Under the pieces are notes generated by a model, which ran no database searches, was not told the origin of the DNA, and saw only the letters and a program-made list of their open reading frames with translations. A stretch of 64,000 nucleotides of DNA from positions 372,001 through 436,000 of the forward strand of contig BCIG01000008.1 of assembly GCA_001599915.1 (NCBI GenBank). The letters run 5' to 3'. Below are positions 35,401 through 46,072 of this stretch, one piece after another. The translations under genes were made by a program, and so were the position numbers. Each line of letters starts with the position of its first letter. Position 1 is the first letter of the stretch. The DNA comes from Symbiotaphrina buchneri (lineage: Eukaryota; Ascomycota; Symbiotaphrinales; Symbiotaphrinaceae).

Positions 35401-37665
35401 CGGCCCGTCCAATAATTGCCTCTGGCCACAACAAATCCATGATTCGATCGACCAGACCTCGCGGGGCTGGTGGAATGACGTCTCCAACACCACGTTCCCG
35501 CATTTCATGTTCCACATTACCGTTTGCTACGTCAGCCAAAGGGCTGCCTGGCTCGTTGACAGCCTCATGTATTAAGTTTGAAGAATCGTCGTTTTCTGCC
35601 TGCGCCGCGAACAGTTGGCCGCTTCGACTATTGCCCTCGTCTGACCTCGAAGCAGGAGAAAAATGCACTATGTTTGCTTCCGTCTCTGCTCCGTCAAGAG
35701 CATGCAGCGAAGCAGGTGATGCCGATGATGCTCCTGGTCTCTCAATCAACGGGCCGTCGGGTCTATTGTAGGCGTCCTTCGCTACAAGTGTTGTAGCAAG
35801 AACAGGATTTGGGCCGTCAGAAGCATCATCTGCAATATCTTGCCAGCTATCGTCGCTCATCTCAGCTCGGCTTTCGCCGTGACTTCCTGAAAAGGCCCCC
35901 AGGGGTCTCGCGAATTGAGAACCTCCGCGGTCAGAGTTTGTCTTGAGCTTATCAAGGATATCTAACACCCAGCTGAGTTCGTCGCGGCGATTGGCTACAT
36001 CGGCCAGCCTCATCATCTCCTCCAAGTCCCCGCTAGCACGGTCCCAGAGTGATTTGACAGTCTCTATACGGCGCAACCGTTCTTCTTCTGACTCTGCAGG
36101 TCTTTCCTCGATCAGCCTCCGGATCTCAGCGGCTCCAATTGTCGCACCTCTCCTTGGCGGACCTGGTCTTTGTGTCGGGTTATGTACCAATTTCGTCGAC
36201 TGTTCAGAAGGGTACTCTGATGAACTATTCTGAAAGGAAGTTCCGTCATTTGTAGGAAGATCTGGTAGCTTGGGGAAGGTGCTCGTCCCGCCACCTTCAG
36301 GACCAGGAGCCTCCTGGGTCGGCCGCCGAGGAATTGCAATAACTCTCGGCCGGGGCAAGACCGGTGCTTGTGCCGCCGCGTTGATTTCGTCTCTTGGGCC
36401 TTCATCCCCCATGTAATCCGCGTTCCTATCGGGTGCTTGCGGGGGGGCTGCCTCTTCTGCTTCGGCAGCTGGTAAGTCATCGTGTTCGTCGCCCTCTCGC
36501 TCACCCACATCCATAGCGAAGCCAGGCCCTAGGTTAACGCCCGGCTGCTGTTGTACAACCCACTCGCGTATCAAAAATACTAAGATGAATGCAACAACCA
36601 CGAACAATGTTATTATTTGTCCTTCGAGTACGTCAATCATTACCCTGTTAGCTGTCGAAGATGGAGTCAAAGTATTGAAGAAGGTGATGTTGGACAGCCA
36701 GGAGGGATGATCTTGCTCAAGGGTTCGGGTTGTAGTAGCCTTATTGAAAGTCGTTCTGTTATAGCCTGTAGGTACGTTGAAACCAGCGGTTCCCAGCCCG
36801 AAAACAAACCTCTTGAAGAGTCCCATCATGCTTGGTATGTCTAGCGTGACACCTAGGCCATCAGAAATATTCGACTTGAGGGTCGCGGTTAGATGATCGG
36901 CGGAAGCAACAAGGCTTTTGGTCCCGGGTACGCCTTGCGAATGAGTGCTTCCGAGGAAGCTGGTGCCATTGGAGTAATTGGTGGGCAGAGATAGCCCCAT
37001 GCTTATGAAGTCATCCAAGCCCTTCTTAGAGGCTTGTAGTACTCCGATGGCTGAATTATCAGCACGGTCCTCCGCCTGCCAAATCACCCAGCCGCCGTCC
37101 GCTACCCAGAATAAGACTCGCCATACAGCACGCATCGACCATGGCAGCCAAAATAACCAGACGCATCCAACAAGGACAAGGCGAGCCCAGGTAAGAATTG
37201 TGTTTATACCATGACTTATCATATAACGAGCAAACACCAGTAAGGGCAGAGATTGGGGCATTTTGGGGTGGTAGACTAGTCAAGTCAGCACTCTTGCATC
37301 CAAGCCACAAAGTACAAGGAATGGAATAGCGTACGTTTCGTGAACGTAAAAGGGGTCTTGCAAAGTTCACAGTACTTCTTTTGAGAATGGGACAGCCATT
37401 CCATCAGGCTGTATACATATAAGGCGTGAGCATCATCGATGAATCACAAGGCGAGACGGGTGTCATACCACTCTTGATGCACGAACTTGATACTTCCACT
37501 GCATTTGCAAGGGTAGAATAAGGGTTCCTCTTTTGTCCCCTCCCCCCTACAAATCCTGCAGGTATCAGGATCTTCGACGCTCTTCCGGCGCCCATCAAAA
37601 GTTGGCCCATACATCGAATTGTTCATCGGATCAGAGCCGGATGCACTACTGGCAAATGCAGCCAT
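32446..37665 (-). CDS. DOA10: ERAD RING-CH ubiquitin ligase Doa10/Ssm4
   Basis: Multi-spanning E3 ligase of the ER and inner nuclear membrane that ubiquitinates misfolded membrane and cytosolic proteins (MARCH6 homologue). Minus-strand exons: 37665-37469, 37408-37335, 37275-34084 and 34031-32446, giving 1682 residues, the normal fungal size. The RING-CH zinc ligands are all present: Cys36, Cys39, Cys53, Cys55, His63, Cys66 (its codon split by intron 1), Cys79 and Cys82. Many hydrophobic spans follow, first [30 protein letters not shown] long acidic, disordered loop lies at about residues 350-700. The internal segment around [21 protein letters not shown] is part of the conserved core. Doa10's known partners Ubc6/Ubc7/Cue1 are not in the window. 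Confidence 0.94.
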
Positions 37666-38797
37666 GACTGAGATTTGCTTCCAATGTAAGGCTGCATCAA
37701 CTTAGCCCCGAATGAAGGGAATTCGGAGGTTTCTGGAGCGAGGCCAGGCGGGTGTATCAGAGTGTCTGTCATCTGCATGAAAAGTGCGTGCCTCCGTTAC
37801 CACGAGCAATTTGTGCTCGCTGCTTCGCGGTCATTAATGGGCAAAATCAAGAGCTTCAAGTTCCGCTCAGCTCAACCCAAGAGCAATTCATGGGAGTCTA
37901 GTCTTGTTGAGGGTCTCTTATTCTTCCTTTGGATGGTGGATTAAGGTATGCAAGCGGCGGCGAGGGGGATTGAGCTCGAGCTTCCTGGGCGTCCTGAAGA
38001 AGAGGAGGTCGTTAGTTGGTCCCATAGCAAGAAACAATGCACCCTGCGAAGGAGAATTATACCTAAGTTATTTAAGAGGAAGCCAAGTTGAATATGCGTA
38101 CGCAGTCTGGATACGTCTTATGCGTATCCCAGAATTAACTGCGTCAAGAAAGGTCCGCTAGCACGAGGTACGGAGAAGTGCGTTAGGTACGTAGATCCCA
38201 CTGTCCCGGTGTACGAATATCAATCAACGCGCTTAGTCAACCAAGTTCAGTTGCCTGTGCGCTTCCCACATATTTCCCCTAAGGTACACTACGGAGTACG
38301 TACCTTACTACACTGAGTTGTCAATTGTTGGCAAAAGCGTTTGAGTTCAGTCGTAGAAGGTACCAGTTACTTGTATGTACGAATGTACTGCCACGCTATG
38401 ACGTGAGGGCTTAGCCTTCCTGCCTTGCTCGGTACTCTGAGTCTGTTGGTCCCTGCCCTGCTCCGGTCGAGCTAAAGGTCACCTTGGGCTTGTACTACCT
38501 TACGATTTCAAGCAGGCTTCCTCCATGCGATATCTTTACCTATCTCTAAGGTAACGAGTTGTCTCCTGCACAGGACCTTCCCACCTTGCTCGAATTAGAA
38601 GAAGGCCGGGAGTGCACCAACAGCAAATCTCGCAATCCGCCGCCTGTGGGACTCCAGAAGGCTCGAAATCCACCTTGCTCGAGCCCTTCCCGCCTTGCCT
38701 GCTTCCCACCCGGAATACTGGAAGTCGTTGACCGGCGGGCTAGCGAGCAACAACTGAACTCCAGCTGCGACTTAGTCGTCAAACTTCTTCATCGATC
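37666..38797. promoter_or_regulatory. Divergent promoter region, DOA10 / repeat-protein gene
   Basis: 1132 bp between two divergent genes, both for predicted ER proteins. It contains a TACGGAGTACGTACCTTAC cluster at about 38289-38310 and further GGTACC/GTACG units from 38165 to 38400. Short frames on both strands are not convincing. Confidence 0.45.
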
Positions 38798-41700
38798 ATG
38801 GCTGTGGAGACGAACGGGCATGCTGTTGAACCTGGCAAAGCCCGACTGAACGGTCGCATTTCACCTCGGCCAACGAAGGCACGTGCAAAAGCTCGGAGCC
38901 TCAGCGGCAGAGGATTCTCTGTTGTTCTAAGGTGAGTGCCCCTGGTCCTGCCTATGAACAATGGCTAATAGGATGAGCCTAGACTCTGCTTATGGTTCTC
39001 CATCTGCACTCTTCTTTTTCGCTGTCCCTCTACGCCAGCAGAACTCACCGATTCCTCTCCACTCATTTGCGAGCCTTACTTCAGTCTGAAGGCCCAAGTC
39101 GCCCCATACGTAGAACCTTACTATCACACTTATGCTGCTCAGTATGTGGACACGGCTTGTCCATACGTCGCTCCTGCAATCGACCTTGGCAAGCGCGGTT
39201 ACAAGAAATATGGGACGCCCAACATCAAAAAAGCACGCAGTTATGGGGAGCGGGAATGGCAGAGAAGTGTACGACCTCAATTGGACCTACTGACGCGAAA
39301 TCTCCGCAAACGATATGATACCGTTTTAGCACCGCATGTAGACAGAGCGGTCCACGCTGCTGCTCCCTACTACGGCTGGGCGAACAGTCGTGCGCTTCAC
39401 CTGTATCGGACTGGACTCGTTCCAGCGTATACGGCCTCTGTTCCCTACGCGCAAAAGGCATACGACCGCGGTAGTCGCTTCTCTACCGAGATCGCTATAC
39501 CATATGTGCAACGGACGTGGGAAGCGGCAATCGTCTTCTTCAATCGAACCTTCTGGCCACGGTTAAGGGTGCTTTACGGCGAGAACGTAGAGCCGCAGCT
39601 TATTCGGATCGGCGAGCGTCTTGGTAGGTACAGAGAAGGAAGAAAACTGAAAGCAGTTGTAGATGAGGTTGAGAGGTAAGCTTGTCTACATATCTCGCGA
39701 TCTGCTCCGTCACTGGCTGGAGCTTATGTGCGAATTCATCACACCTTTTTACAATCTCTTTTCAAAGCATTGGCCTCCGTTACTCGCATTTTCTTGACTT
39801 CCGAACGTGTGCTCCATGACTTCTATTGGCGAGTCCGTTCCAGGCCTAGCTGACAAGATCATACAGAAGCGCCCAGTCATCCAGCTCTTGGACCAGTTCG
39901 TCTTCCATAGCGGTCAGTTCGACAGTGTCGAGTAGCGAGACGATACCTTCGCCCGCAGCTAGCTCCACTTCTAGCTCAATTGAGGACCGTCGGATGCCGC
40001 TACAGGAAGCAGAGCAACTCCACAAGAATATCACGGACGACCTCAGAAACTGGCAGGAAAAGTTTGCGAAAGCGGCTGACAGGGGTGCTGAAGACCTTGC
40101 AGAGCGTGTGAATCACATTGCAGCAAATCAGGTTGAGAGCCAAGTGAAAGGCGTAGGAGAGGCGCTGATCGTAGAATTGGAAGAGACGGCAAACTCAGAA
40201 CTTGCGAAATTGAAGGAGACAATGATCTCATTAATTGAGAAACTTCCTTCCGAAGCCACGGCAGAAGAACTTGAACGGGCTCAAAATGATCTCGTGGCCG
40301 CTGTTCGTGCTTCTGGATTAGTGATCAGGGGGAAGGCACAAACCGTCCGAGACTGGAAGCATCAATTTGACCTAGAAATAGGCTCCCTCATCAAGGCTGC
40401 GACAGATTCTACACTCGAGGTCTTGGACAATATTCGCGATCTCGGGTTACAGGAGATTGGCATGAGATGGGCGTGGATGGATGGTGTCACTTACAAAGAC
40501 TGGTCTGAGTATCATGCGCTGAAGAAAACTTTTGATGATTGGAGGGCTCAGGTCGAATCAGTAGCAGATGCTCAAGAAAACATAACAGTGGCAAAGGGAG
40601 CCGCCGGGGAGATAGAGAGCAAAGGCATGGCTGTTGCTGAAGAGGCCGCAAAAGATTTGGGTCGTTTGAAGGAAGTTGGCAAATGGAAAGTTGTTGCAAG
40701 GGATTCCTCACATGACTTTGAAACGAAGCTCTTACCTCCCAAGGTTGCCAGTGTCGGTCAAGAGGTGTTCAGCAAGATCCAAGGGGGCGGGGACGATGAA
40801 CCCACAGTCTCCCAGAGTGCATTCGATTCTATTGCCTCACAGGTTAAGGGAAAGGTGTCAGAAGCCGCTGTATCGGCCTCATCAAAGCTTGCACATCTCG
40901 AGGATGAAACATCTACACTCATCTCAAAAGCTTCAAAGACTGCTTCAGACGCTCAGCGTGCGGTTTCTGAGAGTATACGATCACTTAGCAGTGATAAGGC
41001 TCGCCTTGCTTCCTCCGGTGCATCTCAATTTAGCTCCGGGATCTCCACCACGATTGCCGAAGCTGCCCATCAAGCATCAGAAGTACTTGGACAACACACC
41101 CCTATAACAGATACTATAGGCTCGAAAGTCAGGAGTCAGATGTCAGGGGTCTCGGAGGCTGCTGCCTCCTTGAAGGCTACAGGGGACACAGTAGACTCCG
41201 AGCATACCGCGGGGGATGAGATGATATCGGTTGCAAGCAGCAGTGTCAAGTCAGCAGCTTCAAGTGTCAACAGTGTCCTCTTCGATGCCGCGTCCTCGGG
41301 ACATAGTGCGGTGGCTGCAAAGCCCTCGGAAAGCCTCGTCTCCGTCGCCAAAGTCGTCTCTGAAGCTGTTTCTGGGGACGAAGGCACGGTCGGACACAGT
41401 GCCGACATTGATTCAAAGACAGACGATGCCATTGGCAAATCTGCAGATTCCGTTGCAAGGAAGGCCTCACAGAGAGTCTGGGGCGGTGCAATGGCAGAAA
41501 CTGTCACTGAAGAACGCACAATCATCTATGAAGATAACATCAGCGAGGGTGAAAACTATTCAGAAAAGCTGCAGAGCCTTATGAGCGACGCTGGTGACCG
41601 ATATGCTGAGATTACAAATGCTGTCAGCGAAGCTCTGCTTCAACCTACTACGACCCAAGGATCATTTCACAGTATCAGTTCTTTAGCTGGCGATCGATAT

Positions 41701-44020
41701 CAAAGTGCCCTCTCTGTCGCATCGAGCGCTTTGTATGGGACAACTCCTGGCACAGGGGAAAGCCTCTCGAGCGTTGCTTCGGATAGATATGCAAATGCTG
41801 TATCATCGTAGGTCTCGGTCATTCAAAATTGTATAACAAACGATGTTAACAGTTTCTCATAGGGCTTCTTCATTTCTATATGGTACTCCGATGCCTGCGA
41901 CGCTAGCAATTGCAGCTGAAGCAAGTGCCCGATACTCCGACGCTGTTAGCCAAGCGCAACGCCATTACTCACAAGCTCACGCCATTATCTCCGCGCAGAT
42001 TTCTGGGACACCACAGCCTCTTCATGAGAAGATGCTGTCATCGTTTGAATCTGTCTACTCAGATTCTTTGTCGTCGGCTAGTTCAGGGTTACACTCAGCG
42101 GTCAGCGCGGCATCTACGGGGCTGTATGGCACAACACCGAGTCCTCAGGAGTCACTTACATCCTTCGCGAAGGAGAGATATTCCAAGCTGATGGCTTCAG
42201 TCTCGTCGCAATATGACCAAGCGAGAACTGCTATCAGTGGCTCTCCGACTCCAGCTCATGAGTCCTTACTCTCAGCAGCACAGTCATCTTATTCACTGCT
42301 CACAAGCTCCATCAGCGCCCAGCTTGCATCTGCCACTGCTGCCGCATCAAGCGCATACTATGGCCCACCTCCAGGTTCGCTTGAGTCCATATCATCGGTC
42401 GCTTCAGCGAAGCTTGCTGAAGGTCTCAGCTCGGCCTCGGCACAATATGAGTCAGCCAAGTCCGCTGTCGGCCTAGAGCCTACTCCTGTCCATCAACAAT
42501 ATCTAGCTGAAGCACAGCGGCGGTACTATCAGGGTATCGGCCTCGCCCATCAAAGATATTCCGATTTCGTCGATGCTGCATCCAAAGCTGTTTACGGAAC
42601 GCCGACACCGATATATGCCAGCCTTTATAACGCCGCTTCTGAGGCAATCTACCCTACTACAGATCCAGCATACAAGCGCGCTATGTCAGCTGCACAGGGA
42701 CAATACGCATCTGCTGTCTCAGTTGCTTCTGAAAATATGAAGCAGGTGATCTCATCAGCCAGTCATTTGGCGGATAAGACTGGCCAGTCTCCAGTGGAGA
42801 ATGTGGTGAGCGCCGCGTCTTCTCGATACAATGATGCTGTAGCATCTGCGTCATCTGCTTTGGCGTCTGCATCGTCTGTTGCAGCGGCTTCTCTATCGTC
42901 AGCCTCTGTGGTCGCAAGTACTGCCATACATGGCCAACCGACCGGATCTATAGAGTCGATTGCGAGCGCAATCTCTGCCAGTGCAGAGTCTGCGGCTTCA
43001 GTAGCATCTGCCCAGATCGTTGGCTCAGAAACGCCGTGGACGCAGTCAGTTGCTTCACAGGCTTCCACTAATTAGCAAGATCTTGTCTCCAAAGTCAGTG
43101 TACAAGTGTACGGTTCCCCGATGCCCTTCCACGAGTCTGTTTGGTCGCAGGCTGGAGACTTCGCAGCGCAAGCCACGGATGCAGCAGGTACACGGTATGA
43201 AGCGGTTCGCGCAGTTATATCCGAACTAGTCGTCGGACAGGAGCCTGAATTCACAGAGAGCGTTATGAGTCGATTCAGCAGCGCGTATCACATTGGTGCT
43301 CCTGCCGCAGCATCATCAGCTTCAAGTTACGCGAGTCAGGCTTATGCGTCGGCCTCCTCGGTTGTCTCCTCCGTGTTCACGCCCCCACCGACACTTGAAG
43401 CGATACTAGAGTCCGCTAGTGAGCAGGTGAATCTGGCTGTAGACGCCGCCAGTGCTCAGCTATACGGAACAAGCAAAGGTGTCTATGAGCGAGCCTCCTC
43501 GGCAGCATCCAGCGCTTACGGGCATGCGCAATCTAAAGCCAGCGAAGCCGTCTATGGCACTACTACTGGTTATGCGGAAGCGGCTCAGGCTTCCATCGCC
43601 GATGCAGCTGCTTCTGCACAGAGCGCCATCTCAGCAGCCATCTACGGCACGACGGCTGGTGTAGCCGAGCGAGCAGCAAGTGCCGTAGGAGACACATACA
43701 TGTCCGCCTCGTCTGTCGTTGGCGACGGTGTCTCATCCGCTTCGTCAGTAGCGGGAGATACATACGCGTCTGCTCACTCGTTGATCAGCTCTGCAGTATA
43801 CGGCCCGGAACAGGGCGCACTAGATAGTGCACAGAGCAGGTTGAGTGTTGCAGTAGAAAGCGCGAAAGCTCGATTGGCAGAGTTTGCAGACAGCGCCAGC
43901 GGTGCTGCTAGTGATGCGGCAAAGTCTGTGAGTAACGGCGTGGAGGACCTTTCCAGTAGTGTCAGCTCTGCAATGTCGTCGGTGACGAGCACCGCTTACG
44001 CCCGAAGAGACGAGCTTTAA
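38798..44020 (+). CDS. She10-like membrane protein with long Ala/Ser-rich repeat array and C-terminal RDEL
   Basis: Large predicted ER protein of a fungal family often labelled (misleadingly) 'transcription factor hoxa13'; part of it resembles yeast She10/Osw7 as I recall it. Exons: 38798-38931, 38983-39675, 39867-41807 and 41863-44020, together 1642 codons in one frame. A membrane anchor (VVLRLCLWFSICTLLF) sits at residues about 38-55. Tyr/Pro-rich repeats of the type APYVEPYYHTYAA follow. A Ser-rich linker and a helical region come next, with the conserved block IGMRWAWMDGVTYKDW (about residues 475-490). From about 41690 there are about 17 repeats of the form YGTPxP...SxxSxAxxxY. The last codons give ARRDEL, an ER-retention-like tail. 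An in-frame TAG lies at codon 1327 (43073-43075). If it terminates, the product has 1326 residues and lacks RDEL. No protein function is proven. Confidence 0.8.
41690..43860 (+). repeat. Array of about 17 Ala/Ser-rich protein repeats
   Basis: Units of about 35-45 codons begin with YGTP/SGTP/YGTT-like turns, then an 18-position segment ending in Tyr, then an Ala/Ser-rich helix. Examples start near 41733, 41876, 42000, 42121, 42237, 42357, 42470, 42592, 42929, 43018, 43108, 43234, 43460, 43550, 43642 and 43798. The repeats differ in sequence, which suggests an old expansion rather than recent duplication. Confidence 0.75.
43073..43075 (+). other. In-frame TAG inside the repeat array
   Basis: The codon is preceded by ACT AAT and followed by CAA GAT. 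The same frame stays open for 315 more codons (43076-44020), with the same repeat type. Position 18 of each complete repeat segment is Tyr (GTPQP...VY, GTTPSP...RY, GQEPEF...AY), and the TAG occupies exactly that position. Confidence 0.85.
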
Positions 44021-44335
44021 GCAGGAGGCCAGTGGACAGGACCCATCTGATGAGAACGATTAAATACAGATGGCGTACGTTTCGTTTCTCCTTTACATCG
44101 TTACCAGTCGCTTTCTGCTTGTTTGGAGCCTTGTCATCCTTGGTGCACAAAATCTTTGGCGATATCCCTTTTGCTTACTCCGCTGTACCGATACGCTCAC
44201 TCGCCATGTACGCATATAATGATGATATGATGATCACGACCATGACGATGCACTGCATCCCATCCCTCAGCGCCCAATCAAACACTCCGATCGCAACATG
44301 CGTCACCCTCCTGGCTACCGGGAGCTTCTCACAGA
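44021..44335. other. Convergent 3' intergenic region
   Basis: 315 bp between the repeat-protein stop and the Trs20 stop. I see only 3' flanking sequence, with an ATGATG-rich patch at about 44216-44255. Confidence 0.45.
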
Positions 44336-44923
44336 TCACAGATACTTTCGCCCAGCAGCCATTACCCTCTGCCTGAATATAGGACTTTTGATCTCCATGT
44401 TCACTCGGTAGAATGGATTCATCAGAGCCTTGACCCAGACCTCATAGATCTCAGTGAAGAACAGTCGAATGGCCTCTTCCGTGGCAGGGCTGGTGGGGTT
44501 TGCAGCAATGGACGTAGAGGACCGAGAGCTTGAAGACGTAGCTGGGTTTGGCGGCACGGGGGGTTGGTGGAGGAGAAGAAACTTGACGTCTGTAGAGCAG
44601 GTTGGAAGAGACGTCAGCCATGGATCTGGAATCCGATGCACCATGAACAAAGAGAGCAGAGGGTGGGAGACGCAACTACCACCGGTCAAGAAGCAGCTGA
44701 CATAGTTGTTGTAGAAGCGATCGATGCATTTCAGGTACATCTGGCCGCCACCCCACTGGACCTCCTCGACAATGTCCAGGCTGCTGTGAACGATGAACTG
44801 GTTCATGTGTCGACTCTCCTCGCGGAACCGGGCCACGCCGTCGCCGCCTTGCTTGGACGTGCCAAACTCGGCCTCCAATAACGGGTTGTCCTTGGTGCCT
44901 ACTATGACGAAGTAGTAAGACAT
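44336..44923 (-). CDS. TRS20: TRAPP complex subunit Trs20 (sedlin, TRAPPC2)
   Basis: Longin-fold subunit of the TRAPP tethering complexes for ER-Golgi traffic. Two minus-strand exons, 44923-44680 and 44589-44336, give 165 residues. The start at 44923 (MSYYFVIVGTKDNPLLEAEF) is chosen over an upstream in-frame ATG at 44992, since the longin strand starts exactly there. Other matches are FIVHSSLDIVEE, MYLKCIDRFYNNYVSCFLTG and the C-terminal block IRLFFTEIYEVWVKALMNPFY. A Ser/Pro-rich insertion of about 25 residues (PPVPPNPATSSSSRSSTSIA) separates the last strand from the C-terminal helices. Two donors four bases apart (GTGGTA, GTAGTT) are possible; the second keeps a Gly. Confidence 0.92.
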   Translation of the reverse strand: MSYYFVIVGTKDNPLLEAEFGTSKQGGDGVARFREESRHMNQFIVHSSLDIVEEVQWGGGQMYLKCIDRFYNNYVSCFLTGGSCVSHPLLSLFMVHRIPDPWLTSLPTCSTDVKFLLLHQPPVPPNPATSSSSRSSTSIAANPTSPATEEAIRLFFTEIYEVWVKALMNPFYRVNMEIKSPIFRQRVMAAGRKYL

Positions 44924-45322
44924 CGGGCGCGGGTCGCCGCAAGAAGCATCGGCACGGCCTTGGTGTGGTCCTTTGTCTGTTTGAAAGTACACGCGCCAGT
45001 CAACATCAAGAGATCCTTCACAAGCTCCGAAATTGCGGTGCGGTCACGGTGGAGGTCAGGTTGGTGTCGAGGGTGTGTATGCCGCCGCGTGGGTGTGCTG
45101 CCGGCAGAACTCTCACCGCCAACCGTGGGTCGTCCACTCACCTGCTGAGCACACTAACTCCTGTAGGTACCTACCTTAGTCACTACCGTACTCTACTCCG
45201 CACCGTACCTTACGACGGTACCACTCCTGGTACAGACTATTTCGACCTCAACTTCCGCCGGGAGCTCGAAATCGTTTCCCCTCGCGCCCACTCAAGCACC
45301 CTCACCATACCCCTACCACGTC
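44924..45322. promoter_or_regulatory. Divergent promoter region, TRS20 / MRPL31
   Basis: 399 bp between divergent starts. It contains TACCTACCTTAGTCACTACCGTACTCTACTCCG at about 45168-45199, another member of the dispersed repeat family. Confidence 0.45.
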
Positions 45323-45817
45323 ATGTTCGGGCCCTTTAGGAGTACAAGCCCTCTGTCGGGTGGCCTGCTCTGGTAATTTGACCCCTGGCACCCACCCATG
45401 TTCCGCTCCGTCTCTGGCTCCGCTGACCTCGTGTTCTTCAAAACTGCAGGAAAATCCCATGGCGTCTCTCCCCGACGCAGAAAGCACGTCAGCGTAAGCG
45501 CTTACGCATGGTCGACAGTGTCGTCGCGACCGTGGACAGGGCGTTGGCGAAGCAAGGGCAGAGCGCCAAAGCGGTCGAGCGATGGAAGCAGGAGATGCCT
45601 ACGGAACAGGAAATGTTACCTCGAGACAAGTACACCATCTTTGCCCGGTACGAGAAGAAATACAGGAAGGGCCTCCATAGTATGTCTCTATATTTTCTTC
45701 TCCCCTTCATTCGCTCCTGCATCGCGGTCTCGTCGCTCCTGGCCAGTGGCTCACCTACTCGTAGAGTTACCCAAGTGGACCAGGGTCAGCCAAAGGGTCA
45801 ATCCGCCTGGATTTTAA
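45323..45817 (+). CDS. MRPL31: Mitochondrial large ribosomal subunit protein Mrpl31 (mL60)
   Basis: Fungal mitochondrial 54S ribosomal protein. Exons: 45323-45372, 45450-45679 and 45765-45817, giving 110 residues. The N-terminus MFGPFRSTSPLSGGLLWKIP and the body KARQRKRLRMVDSVVATVD match the family as I know it. So do ERWKQEMPTEQEMLPRDKYT and the C-terminus KLPKWTRVSQRVNPPGF, which needs the short third exon. The N-terminal basic, hydroxylated stretch would serve mitochondrial import. Unspliced frames at 45398-45817 and 45508-45834 are read-throughs of the same gene. Confidence 0.92.
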
Positions 45818-46072
45818 GACTTGAGGTCAGCTGAACATCATCGTTGCATCTTGGAGTACCACGGCATGGCGTCTATATGATATACACGTAGCATTTTCTG
45901 GACGGTGAATGGATTCAGCTTTTTATGTTTATGGATAAGATTGTTACTGTACTTGATATCAGGTACTCACACGCAAGGCTCGGCATGGGTATTGTGCGGA
46001 GAAACGAGGAAATATGGAAGAAATCGTGCGGTAGAGACGTCGCTAGAAGCCAGAACAATTAACAAAAGATCT

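Noticed and set aside
35184-35771. 195-residue Ser-rich frame opposite DOA10
   Set aside because: It is the antisense shadow of the acidic loop of Doa10 (Glu/Asp codons read as Ser/Arg).
44924-44992. Upstream ATG for Trs20
   Set aside because: The longin fold starts at MSYYFVIVG (44923); the extra 23 residues are unlike the family.
45398-45834. Two overlapping frames as separate small genes
   Set aside because: Both are unspliced read-throughs of MRPL31 exons 2 and 3; the spliced model gives the full family sequence.
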